DNA from: Naasia lichenicola
Lineage (GTDB): Bacteria; Actinomycetota; Actinomycetes; Actinomycetales; Microbacteriaceae
Direction: 5' to 3'
Assembly: GCF_004801885.1 (NCBI RefSeq)
Contig: NZ_SSSM01000005.1
Location: 992,001 to 1,056,000, forward strand
DNA length: 64,000 nt
Shown here: positions 16,858 to 25,464 of the stretch, in pieces
Layout of the letters: every line of letters starts with the position of its first letter
Position numbering within the stretch: position 1 is the first letter of the stretch
The notes under the pieces: generated by a model
What the model was told of the DNA's origin: nothing
Databases searched by the model: none
What the model saw: only the letters and a program-made list of their open reading frames with translations
Translations under genes and position numbers: made by a program

Positions 16858-17265
16858 CTAGTGGTGGTTCGAGGGGGCGCCCTGCTCGTGGTGTCTCTGC
16901 CGCGGCTCCGTCGGAGTCTGCGTGAGGGTCGTCTCGGCGCGGCCCTTCTCGGTGAAGGTCAGCGAGCGCAGGCCGCCGAGCTCGCTCGTGACGATGAGCC
17001 CACGCGAGCTGTCCGCCGACTCGGCGAGGGTCTTCAGCCACTCCTCGTTGATCGTCGGAGCCTTGCTGCCCTCGAACTTGAAGTGCAGCAGCATCTGCGG
17101 GTGCAGCCAGATGCTGCTTCGGCCGTCGCCGACCTCGGGCGAGTCCTTCCACGACATCAGGAAGCTCTGATTGCGGCGCAGCTTGTTGACGATCACGATC
17201 TGCAAATGCGAAAGAGTGCGGTCGTCGACGTGCACGACAACTCCGTCGTATCTCAACGAACCCAT
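16858..17265 (-). CDS. Small Microbacteriaceae-type protein of unknown function
   Basis: A 135-aa protein with an N-terminal MGSLRYDGVVVHVDDRTLSH, then LQIVIVNKLRRNQSFLMSW and SSIWLHPQMLLHFKF. This pattern is familiar from a widespread small family in Microbacterium relatives (I recall it as DUF7882, unverified), sometimes mislabelled DNA ligase. The C-terminal 20 residues are polar and disordered. GAGG lies 8 nt before ATG 17265. Confidence 0.75.
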   Translation of the reverse strand: MGSLRYDGVVVHVDDRTLSHLQIVIVNKLRRNQSFLMSWKDSPEVGDGRSSIWLHPQMLLHFKFEGSKAPTINEEWLKTLAESADSSRGLIVTSELGGLRSLTFTEKGRAETTLTQTPTEPRQRHHEQGAPSNHH

Positions 17266-17489
17266 CGGATCAACCTCTGCTTCGGCTGCCCGCCGAACCG
17301 GCCGGGTGTGATGAAACCCCGGACGTGCATCGAATTCCCGTGCGTCGTCTCGAACAGCTGTCTTCGGGGTCTGGGAGGGCTGCGTTCGGTCCGACAGAAT
17401 CACTCATCACTGTAGGCCGTGGAGCAAATTCGACGAAGGGGGCTTGACATCTGGGGCCGCGGTCAGCGCTTTTCGGCGCCCCCACCGTC

Positions 17490-17930
17490 CTAGTCGTGTG
17501 AGGTCGGAGCGAAACGAAGAGCGTCTCGCAGGTTCTCCAGGTGGAAGTGCCAGCTCTCCTCATGCGCGTGCCGCAGGTCGGGATGCGCCACGATCGCCTC
17601 GAAGCCGGTCTCGGTGACGACGATCTCCGTCAGGTCGTCGTGGTCGTCGAGCTCGATGCGCACGTGCAGGTGGTTCGGCCAATCGGCCTCGGTCCACTCG
17701 AAGGCGAGCAGCTCGCGGGGGACCACCTCCGTCACCCGGCCGGCGGCGTGGTGCGGTCCGTCGTCCTCGTCCCACGACTCCTTCAGGTCGGCGCCGACGG
17801 CGGCATCGAACTCGAGGTCGGGCCACCAGTCCTCGCGGCCGTCGGTGAGCCCGCGCCATACTGCGGCCGCGCCAGCCCGTACGACGATCGAGACGCGCAC
17901 GCTGTCGAAGTCCTCACTCGTGTGCCCCAC
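17490..17930 (-). CDS. SRPBCC-family protein (AHSA1-like)
   Basis: A 146-aa START/Bet v1-like fold protein: N-terminal strand VSIVVRAGAAAVWRGLTDG, central strands with GRVTEVVPRELLAFEWTEAD, and the C-terminal long helix HEESWHFHLENLRDALR. The fold binds hydrophobic ligands; actinobacterial members are usually of unknown function and often stand near regulators. It is leftward, 122 nt downstream of the AraC-type gene end. Confidence 0.8.
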   Translation of the reverse strand: MGHTSEDFDSVRVSIVVRAGAAAVWRGLTDGREDWWPDLEFDAAVGADLKESWDEDDGPHHAAGRVTEVVPRELLAFEWTEADWPNHLHVRIELDDHDDLTEIVVTETGFEAIVAHPDLRHAHEESWHFHLENLRDALRFAPTSHD

Positions 17931-18052
17931 GGTTCGATTCTGGGGGACCGAGCGGGTGCGCGTCGACGCCGTCGGCGGGTCGCGGACGTCCAGCGTGGCC
18001 GATTGGTTCTGGCGGATCCGGAAGGTGGTGCTCGACCGGAGGCGCGGCGCAG

Positions 18053-18856
18053 TCAGGACGCCGGGCGTGCTCGGGCGAAGGTGGCCGGCGGCACCCCGAT
18101 CAGCCGCTTGAAGTGTCGGGTGAGATGCGACTGGTCATAGAACCCGGCAAGGGCTGCAGCCTCCGCCGCCGGCCGTCCGTCAAGCAGATGACGACGCGCG
18201 AGCTCGACCCGACGACCGGTCAGATAGCTGTGCGGTGCGACGCCGAACGACCCGACGAACGAGCGCACCAGGCGATCCGAGCTGGTCTTCAGGAGCTCCG
18301 CGGCCTCATGGAGCGAGACACCCGTCTCGATGCGGGAGTCGAGCAGCTCGCGCAGTCCTTCGGCGAGACGGACGTTGGGGGCGGCCGAGGCGACTGGCGC
18401 GGATCCACCGCTGAGGCGGGCGCGGATCCGGCCGAGGATGAGCGCGAGCCGACTCTCGGCCTCGAGGGGATCGGACCGTCGAGCGAGTGCCGCATGGAGT
18501 GCGTCCATCCGCTCGAACAGCCGAGCGTCCTGAAGCGCAGGCATGTCGACGGCGCGACCGATCAGCCGCTCGTCGAGGGTGCCTCGCTCGAGATAGAGCA
18601 CCCGCTTGCGATACCCGGTCTCCGTCGTTCCGCGACCATCGTGCGAGACATCCGGGGGAAGCACGGTGAGAACGCCCCGCTCCGTCGCGTGTCGTGAGCG
18701 CCCCAGGTCGTAGACCACGTTGCCGCGGTCGACGAGCAGCAGAGTCCACGCATCGTGGCTGTGCATCGGGTAGGCGTGGTCACGGTGACTCGCGTGCAGC
18801 ACCTCGCCGATGCCCGGCACCTCGGGCTTCCAGGCGGTGATGCGTGTCGACTCCAC
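18053..18856 (-). CDS. AraC-family transcriptional regulator
   Basis: A 267-aa regulator with an N-terminal cupin-type sensor domain (HAYPMHSHDAWTLLLVDRG ... VLPPDVSHDG) and a C-terminal double HTH (residues about 165-262; SLHEAAELLKTSSDRLVRSF and the signature GFYDQSHLTRHFKRLIGVPP). It is divergent from the DUF2000 gene with a 51-nt gap, so it probably controls that gene and itself. The start is GTG with no clear ribosome binding site, and the transcript may be nearly leaderless. Confidence 0.9.
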   Translation of the reverse strand: MESTRITAWKPEVPGIGEVLHASHRDHAYPMHSHDAWTLLLVDRGNVVYDLGRSRHATERGVLTVLPPDVSHDGRGTTETGYRKRVLYLERGTLDERLIGRAVDMPALQDARLFERMDALHAALARRSDPLEAESRLALILGRIRARLSGGSAPVASAAPNVRLAEGLRELLDSRIETGVSLHEAAELLKTSSDRLVRSFVGSFGVAPHSYLTGRRVELARRHLLDGRPAAEAAALAGFYDQSHLTRHFKRLIGVPPATFARARPAS

Positions 18857-18907
18857 GGTGCGTCAAACGTACAAGACAGGGGCGGGCGGCCGGGCGAGAG
18901 TGAGGAG

Positions 18908-19339
18908 ATGACCGACGCCCTCGACCCCATCCGCTTCGACACCAAGACGGCGGTGCTCCTCCGTGAGGATCTGCCGCCCTGGCAGGAGCTGAATGTCACC
19001 GCCTTCCTGATGACGGGGATCGCCGGCGCGCATCCCGAGCTGATCGGGGAGCCGTATCTGGATGCCGATGGGCAGGAGTACCTGCGGATGATGATCCAGC
19101 CAGTCCTCGTGCTCGTCGGCGACGCGGAACTGCTCCGCCTTGCTCATGGTCGGGCGATCGGACGTCAGCTGTCCACGTCGATCTTCACCGCTCAGCTGTT
19201 CGCGACGGGCAACGACCGCGACAACCGGGCCGCCGTCGCCGCGGTCCCGACGGCATCGCTCGACCTCGTCGGGATCGGGGTGCACGGGCCCAAGAATGCG
19301 GTCGACAAGGCGATGAAGGGCGCGCGCATGCACGCGTAG
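18908..19339 (+). CDS. DUF2000 family protein
   Basis: A 143-aa protein: TKTAVLLREDLPPWQELNVT, then FLMTGIAGAHPELIGEPY, and ending LVGIGVHGPKNAVDKAMKGA. This is the layout of DUF2000, a small peptidyl-tRNA hydrolase II-like fold of unknown role that is often paired with an AraC regulator, as here. GAGG is only a few nt before the ATG. The adjacent regulator is the likely controller. Confidence 0.8.
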   Translation: MTDALDPIRFDTKTAVLLREDLPPWQELNVTAFLMTGIAGAHPELIGEPYLDADGQEYLRMMIQPVLVLVGDAELLRLAHGRAIGRQLSTSIFTAQLFATGNDRDNRAAVAAVPTASLDLVGIGVHGPKNAVDKAMKGARMHA

Positions 19340-19373
19340 CCGGTGTCGACTGTGCCGTCGTCAGCCGTGCTGC

Positions 19374-20495
19374 TCAGTCGCTCTCGTCGTCGTCCCGATC
19401 GTCGTCGAGAAGCAGATCCACCGCCGCCGTAAGTCCGTCTCCTGCGCGCATCCGAGCACCGAGCTGCTGCGCATTCTCTCGGTACTCCGTGCTGCCGAGG
19501 ACGTCTTCGAAGGCGGCGCGGATCTGCTCGACCGACGCGCGCTTCGGCAGCGAGCGCCCCAGCCTGTTGGCTGCCACCACGTGCGCGATCGTCGGCTGAT
19601 CGAACGACAGGTTCGTCGGCAGGATCAGCATGGGCACCCCGTGAGCAAGCGCGAGCATGGTCGTGGCGTGCCCGCCGTGTCCGATCACCACGGAGGTGCG
19701 GGGGAGCGCCTCGGTGTGTGGGATGTAGGCGCGGACCACCGCGTTCTCCGAGACGGTGAGCGCCGCGGGATCGACCGCCGGACCGGTGGTGACGACGGTG
19801 CGCACGGGACGCGGGGCGAGGGCCTCGATGATCCGCTGCAGCAGCTCGGCCTGGCCGGCGACGTAGGTGGTGCTGAGGCTGACGAGCACGATGGGGTCGA
19901 CCTCGTCCGGTCGGAGCCGGCCGATGGACGGCAGGATCGCGCCGGTGTAGTGCGCCGTGCGTGGAACGCGACCCGATCCGGGATCGAGCGACTGCTCGGT
20001 GACGATCAGTTCCGCATCCGCCCGCCGATAGAGGGAGCGCGGATTGTGGCCCCTGAGGGTCATCACCAGCCCGAGCGGACCGCTGGTCAGGCTGCGGAAC
20101 ATGACCGACCTGAGGGTGTGCACGAGGATCGTGTACCGGACTCGTCTGCGGCGCAGAGCGGAGAGCGCGCCGACCAGCAGGCCGTCCACCACGACCCGGT
20201 CCGCCGGCTCGCGCGTCAGCGACGCGATGAGATCGCGTCCGATCCCGCGATCCGCGAACACCGCCGCATAGCCGAGATCTGCGCTGAGACCCGATCTGGG
20301 AGCGGTGACGGACCACGGCTTCGCATTCGCGTAGGGCTCGAAGCGCAGCCCGGCCGCCTCGACCGCACCGCGCTGACCGGCATGCCCCATCACGCGGACC
20401 GTCGCGCCCCGCCGCTGCGCCTCGGCCGCGATGGCGAGCAGCGGGGCGACGTTGCCGCCGCCGTCCCAGGTCGCGAAGAGAAGGGACGTCGGCAT
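19374..20495 (-). CDS. Glycosyltransferase, GT1/MGT-like
   Basis: A 373-aa GT-B fold protein. The N-terminal half carries a Rossmann entry (LLFATWDGGGNVAPLLAIA) and VVDGLLVGAL; the C-terminal half has the nucleotide-sugar site VVIGHGGHATTMLALAHGVP followed by DQPTIAHVVAANRLG, the macrolide/flavonoid-type pattern. Such enzymes glycosylate small molecules, including antibiotics. The acceptor is unknown. It is divergent from the MFS exporter, which hints that both handle a xenobiotic. AGGA lies 7 nt before ATG 20495. Confidence 0.85.
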   Translation of the reverse strand: MPTSLLFATWDGGGNVAPLLAIAAEAQRRGATVRVMGHAGQRGAVEAAGLRFEPYANAKPWSVTAPRSGLSADLGYAAVFADRGIGRDLIASLTREPADRVVVDGLLVGALSALRRRRVRYTILVHTLRSVMFRSLTSGPLGLVMTLRGHNPRSLYRRADAELIVTEQSLDPGSGRVPRTAHYTGAILPSIGRLRPDEVDPIVLVSLSTTYVAGQAELLQRIIEALAPRPVRTVVTTGPAVDPAALTVSENAVVRAYIPHTEALPRTSVVIGHGGHATTMLALAHGVPMLILPTNLSFDQPTIAHVVAANRLGRSLPKRASVEQIRAAFEDVLGSTEYRENAQQLGARMRAGDGLTAAVDLLLDDDRDDDESD

Positions 20496-20595
20496 GGATC
20501 GATCCTGGCCCGATGCACGGGCCCAGCGCGAGCGACGCGCTCGTCGGCGCACGACCGCATCGCTGGCGCCGCCGTGTAATCTTTCCCCGACTTAA

Positions 20596-20692
20596 GAGCC
20601 GGCATTCGGGATTGTCCGTCGCCGGCTCGCCTCCTGCTTGGAGTACACACTCGTCCTCGGACGAGCCAGTCGCAGCCCGTCGTCGACGGGCT
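20596..20692 (+). promoter_or_regulatory. Three consecutive hairpins in the leader of the MFS exporter gene
   Basis: GAGCCGGC-n17-GCCGGCTC (20596-20628), TCGTCC-n2-GGACGA (20651-20664) and AGCCCGTC-n3-GACGGGCT (20674-20692) precede the start codon at 20725. A TAATCT hexamer at about 20578-20583 could be the -10 element. Together they look like a structured 5' leader that could control the exporter, for example by attenuation; no T-run makes one of them a classical terminator. Confidence 0.4.
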
Positions 20693-20724
20693 TGCCTTGC
20701 TGCGTATCCATCCAAGGAGCACTC

Positions 20725-22194
20725 ATGTCCTCGTCCTCTGCCGACTCCGTCAGCACCCGTCCGGACGGTCCCAGCACGCAGGGTGCGCCGGGCGGCTACC
20801 GCTGGCGGTGGCTCATCGTGGCAGTGATGCTCGCCGCCGAGATCATGGACCTGCTCGACGGCACCATCGTCAACGTCGCCGGTCCCTCGCTCGAGGCGTC
20901 GCTCGGCTCCACGCCCATCGGATTGCAGTGGGTCATCGGCGGCTACGCGCTGACCCTCGGCGCCGGCCTCATCCTGGGCGGCCGTCTCGGCGACCGCTTC
21001 GGGCGCCGTCGGATGTTCCTGCTGGGTCTTGCCGGCTTCACGGTCGCCTCGCTGCTCTGCGCGCTCGCGCCCACCATCGGCGTGCTGATCGCGCTCCGTC
21101 TCGTGCAGGGTTTCGCGGGGGCCATCCTGCTGCCGCAGGGGCTCGGGCTGATGCGCGAGAACCTGTCGGGCCGCGAGCTCGCAGCGGCGTTCGGCATCTT
21201 CGGGCCGGTCTACGGACTCGGCGGCATCATCGGCCCGATCCTCGGCGGTGCGCTCATCCAGGCGGACATCGCCGGCCTCGGCTGGAGGAGCGTCTTCCTC
21301 GTCAACCTGCCCATCGGCATCGCGGCCCTGGTGGTGGCGTGGCGGATCATCCCGCGCAAGCCGGGCAACCGCGCCATCACCGTCGATCTCGTCGGCGCCG
21401 CCATCGTGGCCATCGCCTCTGTGCTGCTCGTGCTGCCGCTCAACTACGGGCAGTCGCTGGGCTGGCCGCTCTGGACCTGGCTGTGCATCGCGGCATCGGT
21501 GATCGGCTTCACGGTGTTCGTGTTCCAGCAGCGCGCACTGTCGGCGCGCGGCGGCATCCCACTCATCACGCCGAGCCTGTTCCGCAAGCCCGCTTACACG
21601 CTCGGGCTCGGCGGCATCGCGATCTTCTTCGCGGGGCTCGTGGGCAACCAGCTCATCCTCACCCTCTTCCTGCAGGTCGGACATCAGTTCACCGCGGGCG
21701 AGGCGGGTCTCGGCAACCTGCCGCTCGCGATCGGGTCGGCCATCGGCGGTGCGGTCAGCGGCGCGGTCCTCGCAGAGCGCCTCGGCCGCACGGTGCTGCA
21801 GCTCGGACCGCTCGTGCAGCTGGCCGGAGCGGTCCTGCTCTGGTTCGAGCTCGGCGACGGCGGCTCCTTCTCGATCTGGCAGATCGTGCCCGGCGTCGTG
21901 CTGTCGGGCATCGGGTCGGGTGTCGTCATCGCGGCCCTGTTCACCGTGATCCTCGGCGCCGTCGACGATCACGAGGTCGGATCGGCGTCCGGCGTGCTCA
22001 CCGCGGTCCAGTCGATCGGCGCCGCGGTCGGCGTCGCCATCCTCGGCTCCCTCTTCTTCAACACGATCGCGGACGGCTCGGCAGCGGAGAGCTACCGGGC
22101 GGTCCTCTATGTGCTCGGCGGCCTGCTGGTGGGGTTCATCGTGCTCAGCCTCTTCTTCCCGAAGAAGGGACGGCCGGAGGGCGCCGAGGGCTGA
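20725..22194 (+). CDS. MFS multidrug exporter, DHA2 (14-TM) type
   Basis: A 489-aa membrane protein with about 14 hydrophobic segments, motif A GGRLGDRFGRRRMF, motif C GPVYGLGGIIGPILGG, and D/LDGTIVNVAGP at the end of TM1, all typical of EmrB/QacA drug:H+ antiporters. It should sit in the cell membrane and export toxic cations or drugs. AAGGAG precedes ATG 20725 by 5 nt. The long structured leader suggests induction by its substrate. Confidence 0.92.
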   Translation: MSSSSADSVSTRPDGPSTQGAPGGYRWRWLIVAVMLAAEIMDLLDGTIVNVAGPSLEASLGSTPIGLQWVIGGYALTLGAGLILGGRLGDRFGRRRMFLLGLAGFTVASLLCALAPTIGVLIALRLVQGFAGAILLPQGLGLMRENLSGRELAAAFGIFGPVYGLGGIIGPILGGALIQADIAGLGWRSVFLVNLPIGIAALVVAWRIIPRKPGNRAITVDLVGAAIVAIASVLLVLPLNYGQSLGWPLWTWLCIAASVIGFTVFVFQQRALSARGGIPLITPSLFRKPAYTLGLGGIAIFFAGLVGNQLILTLFLQVGHQFTAGEAGLGNLPLAIGSAIGGAVSGAVLAERLGRTVLQLGPLVQLAGAVLLWFELGDGGSFSIWQIVPGVVLSGIGSGVVIAALFTVILGAVDDHEVGSASGVLTAVQSIGAAVGVAILGSLFFNTIADGSAAESYRAVLYVLGGLLVGFIVLSLFFPKKGRPEGAEG

Positions 22195-22241
22195 CGTCCA
22201 TCCGTGCCGGTGCGGCGCTGCACGGGTCCTAATCTGTCGAC

Positions 22242-22529
22242 ATGGAATTCGCGTTCGCGGGCGAGCTCTGGTTCTGGCGTGGTCCGGCACCCTGGCACTT
22301 CGTGAGCGTTCCCGCCGACGCCTGCGAGGTGATCAAGGACATCTCCTCGGCCGTCACCTACGGCTGGGGGATGATCCCCGTCACCGTGCGCGTGGGCGGC
22401 AGCGAGTGGACGACGTCGCTCTGGCCGAAGGACGGCGGCTACATCGTGCCGATCAAGAAGTGGGTCCAGGTGGCCGAGGGGCTCGATCTGGACGACGTCG
22501 TGGATGTCGAGCTGACCGTCGGCGCCTGA
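22242..22529 (+). CDS. DUF1905 domain protein
   Basis: A 95-aa beta-rich protein: FAGELWFWRGPAPWHFVSVP, GWGMIPVTVRVGGSEWTTSLWP, YIVPIKKWVQVAEGLDLDDV. This is the whole DUF1905 domain, a small barrel of unknown function with a W-F-W-x-G-P aromatic cluster. It follows the exporter by 47 nt in the same direction and may be cotranscribed. Confidence 0.85.
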   Translation: MEFAFAGELWFWRGPAPWHFVSVPADACEVIKDISSAVTYGWGMIPVTVRVGGSEWTTSLWPKDGGYIVPIKKWVQVAEGLDLDDVVDVELTVGA

Positions 22530-22553
22530 TGACCGCGCTGGTCGTCTCCTCTC

Positions 22554-25310
22554 TCACCACTCGGAAAGCGTCCACACCTCCGGGCGGGCGTCCGACCCCT
22601 GGATGTCGGCGAAGGCCGCGGCGGACAGCTTCAGCTCGTCCAGTGCTTCGGCCTCGCGGCCCGCTTCGTGCAGGAGATCCGCGACGTGGGAGTGCAGCGC
22701 GGCGAGCCGGTGCCGATCACCCTGCCGCTCGGCGAGATCGACGGCCTCCCGCGCGGCATCGAGAGCGGCGCCCTGCTCGCCGCTCGTCTGAAGTGCCCGA
22801 GAGGAGTTGTTGAGGGCGGCGATCAGCAGGTCGAGGTCGGCGATTGCCCTCGCTCCCGTGATCGCCGACGCGAGATGCTCGCCTGCCGCGTTTCGATCCC
22901 CTCGCGACGCCGCCAGCACTCCGAGGACGTTGTCCGCCCGAGCGATCGCGATGCGGTCGTCGGTCTCGCCGGCGATTCGGGCGGCCTCCCGCGCCGCTGC
23001 CTCGGCATCGATCGGCCGGCCTTGACGGTGGCTGACCAGGGCAAGGTCGGCGAGGATGCGGGCGCGCTGCGCCGTCTGCGCGAGCGGAAGGGCAGCGTCG
23101 AGGTGGGCGTGCGCGAGATCCCAGTCGCCCAACCGGTCGTGCACGCTCGCGATGGTGTGCTCGACCTCGGCCTGCAGAACGGGGTCGCCCTCGGCCAGGG
23201 CTGCCGCCTGGTCGAGGGAGACGAGCGCATCGCGGTACCGTCCCAGCCGGATCCGCGTGCGCCCGATCGCGAGCTGCACATCGGGGCCCCGCTGTCCGAG
23301 AGCGAGCGCGGTCTCGAGCTGCAGGAGCTCCTCGCTGTGCGCCAGCAGCCGGGACGACTCCTTCGCGGCCCGCAGGAACCAGCGACCCGCATCCTCGTCT
23401 CGGCCCGCCTCCGTGAGATGGCGGGCGACGGCACCCGCCGGCGAGGTCAGCGGGTCGACCGCGTGGCGGCGGGCGAGGACTTCGGCGATCCGGCCGTGCA
23501 GCAGTCGGGAGCGGGCAAGGGAGAGATGCGCGAGCGCCACCTCACGGGCCAGCTCGTGCGGCAGGTCGTAGCCCGACCGGTCGGAGCGCTCGACGAGCAG
23601 TCCGCGCTCGATGGCGTCTTCGATCGCATCGACGGCTTCGGCCTCGTCCCGGCCGCTGGCGAGTCGGATGAGCTCAGGATCGGCGACCGTTCCGATGATC
23701 GCGGCCGCCGCGAGGAGCTGTCGTGTGATCGTGGGGGCCGAGTCGTAGCGGGCGGCGACCACCGCCCGCGCGGCTGCGAGCGCATCCGCGTCAACCTCCA
23801 GATCGCCGCCTGATGTGCCGTATTCGCGGACGAGCAGGGGGAGGCCGCGGGTGCGGCGGAGCACCTCGGCCGGGTCGAGCCCCGTTCCGGCGGTCAGTTC
23901 TGCGACCGCATCGAGACTGAGCGGTCCCAGCGCGATGGCCTCGCCCTGCTCGATCACCGCTTCGGGGAGCATCGCTCCGCCGGCTCCGCTCGTCCAGGTC
24001 GCGAGCACCAGGACACCCGGTGGCGGTCGGCGCACGACGTAGGCAAGCAGCGCTGCCGACGGGCCATCGAGCAGGTGGGCGTCGTCGACGGTGATGAGCA
24101 GGCGGCCGTCGACGCACGCCTCGATCGCGGTGCGGACCGCCTCGTGGACCCGGTGCAGATCGCCGGGGCCGCGGATGGCGCCGGCGCCGTCGAACTCTGC
24201 GGCAAGTGCCGCGAGGGGTTCGCCCGCCGCTCCGAGCTTTTGGGGCAGGTCGGGGCGGAGGGTCAGCATGCCCCGGATGAGGTCGATGGCGGCTGAATAG
24301 GCGAGCGGCTGTTCAGAGATCCGGCCTTCGATATGCAGGGTGGGAAAGCTCTGCGCCTTCACGGTCGCGGATGCGGCACGGAGGATCGTCGACTTGCCCA
24401 TCCCGGGCTCACCTACCAATCCGAGGCATCGGCCGACGTTCGCGGCATGCGACCAGGCTCTCTCGAACGCGGCGAGCTCGACGGCCCGGCCGACCAGTCG
24501 GGCTCCGGTGCCGACCGCTGGGACCGGAGCGTCGGCGATCCAGCCAGAACCGGATGGCCGCGCGGCCCTCGTCGCCGAAGGCCGGGGGAGTGCAGGCGGC
24601 GTCAGCCGATCGCCGCGGATATCCTCCTGCAGCGCCAGCGTCTCGGGCAGCGGCGGCACCCCGAGCTCGGCGTCGAGTAAGCGGACGAGGGCACGGTAGG
24701 CGGAGAGCGCGCCCGGCCGATCGCCCGTCCACGCGGTCACCCGGATCAGGTCGGAATGCGCCGGTTCCGACAGCGGGTCCACCCTCGTGCGGTGCCGAGC
24801 GTGCTCCAACGCGGTGGGCAGTTCACCCTGGGTGACCGCGTCGGCCACCAGACGTGCGAGCACCTGGGAGAGGGTGTCGCGCAGACCCTCCGATGTGGCG
24901 AGCTGCCAGTCCTCGAACGGCGGGCTGTCCCGCAACGAGAAGCCCTCGAGGAATCCGTCGGCGGCGATGGTCGCGGCTTCGCGCCATGAGGACGGGTCGG
25001 AGTCCGCCGCCAGCTCGCGGAACCGTCGGACATCGCAGCTCAGATCGTCGGCATCGAGCCCGATCCCGTCCGGTCCGATCCTCAGCGCAGGGCCGACCGC
25101 CGTCGCGACCGACAGTGTGCGACGGAGCACGGCGCGCGCTCGTCCGCGCTCCAGTTCCGGCCAGAGCATCGCGGCGATCGAGTCGCGTGCGTGCTCCCGA
25201 TCCGAGACCGCAAGGAAGGCCAACAGTGCCACGGCCTTCCGCGTATCGAATCGCAGATCCGTGCCGTCGAGACGCACCCGGGGCGGGCCGAACAGGCGCA
25301 GCTCGAGCAT
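22554..25310 (-). CDS. Large BTAD-domain transcriptional regulator with AAA ATPase and TPR-like repeats
   Basis: A 918-aa protein. Residues 1-90 form an OmpR/SARP-like winged helix (LELRLFGPPRVRLDG), 95-240 the bacterial transcriptional activator domain (SDLIRVTAWTGDRPGALSAY), about 290-560 an AAA/ORC-like ATPase with P-loop GEPGMGKST and Walker B RLLITVDDAHLLD, and 600-918 TPR-like helices. Such STAND-type regulators sense a ligand through their repeats and activate nearby operons. The start at 25310 has GGAGG 8 nt upstream; a longer frame would run into the divergent gene. It is divergent from the partner-switching operon, which it may control. Confidence 0.88.
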   Translation of the reverse strand: MLELRLFGPPRVRLDGTDLRFDTRKAVALLAFLAVSDREHARDSIAAMLWPELERGRARAVLRRTLSVATAVGPALRIGPDGIGLDADDLSCDVRRFRELAADSDPSSWREAATIAADGFLEGFSLRDSPPFEDWQLATSEGLRDTLSQVLARLVADAVTQGELPTALEHARHRTRVDPLSEPAHSDLIRVTAWTGDRPGALSAYRALVRLLDAELGVPPLPETLALQEDIRGDRLTPPALPRPSATRAARPSGSGWIADAPVPAVGTGARLVGRAVELAAFERAWSHAANVGRCLGLVGEPGMGKSTILRAASATVKAQSFPTLHIEGRISEQPLAYSAAIDLIRGMLTLRPDLPQKLGAAGEPLAALAAEFDGAGAIRGPGDLHRVHEAVRTAIEACVDGRLLITVDDAHLLDGPSAALLAYVVRRPPPGVLVLATWTSGAGGAMLPEAVIEQGEAIALGPLSLDAVAELTAGTGLDPAEVLRRTRGLPLLVREYGTSGGDLEVDADALAAARAVVAARYDSAPTITRQLLAAAAIIGTVADPELIRLASGRDEAEAVDAIEDAIERGLLVERSDRSGYDLPHELAREVALAHLSLARSRLLHGRIAEVLARRHAVDPLTSPAGAVARHLTEAGRDEDAGRWFLRAAKESSRLLAHSEELLQLETALALGQRGPDVQLAIGRTRIRLGRYRDALVSLDQAAALAEGDPVLQAEVEHTIASVHDRLGDWDLAHAHLDAALPLAQTAQRARILADLALVSHRQGRPIDAEAAAREAARIAGETDDRIAIARADNVLGVLAASRGDRNAAGEHLASAITGARAIADLDLLIAALNNSSRALQTSGEQGAALDAAREAVDLAERQGDRHRLAALHSHVADLLHEAGREAEALDELKLSAAAFADIQGSDARPEVWTLSEW

Positions 25311-25329
25311 CCTGGCCACCTCCGACTTC

Positions 25330-25402
25330 GCCGTAACGGGTGATCGGAGGATACGCGTTCCGAATCGTCGAAATCGACCTCTGCCGTAACGCTTTCGGAA
25401 CG
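25330..25402. promoter_or_regulatory. Divergent regulatory region with direct and inverted repeats
   Basis: The 154-nt gap between the BTAD regulator and the SpoIIE-type gene holds two GCCGTAACG copies (25330-25338 and 25383-25391) and a perfect 9-bp inverted repeat CGTTCCGAA / TTCGGAACG (25356-25364, 25394-25402). SARP/BTAD regulators typically bind direct repeats, so these are candidate sites for the neighbouring regulator. Confidence 0.5.
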
Positions 25403-25464
25403 ACCGGCGAGGGATCATCGTTGCACCACCGGTCGCAGACCACGCGGACGGACGAGGAGGAATC

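Noticed and set aside
19192-22290. A 1032-codon leftward open frame crossing glycosyltransferase and MFS genes
   Set aside because: Both strands have clear real genes in other frames; the product is Arg/Asp-rich low-complexity sequence.
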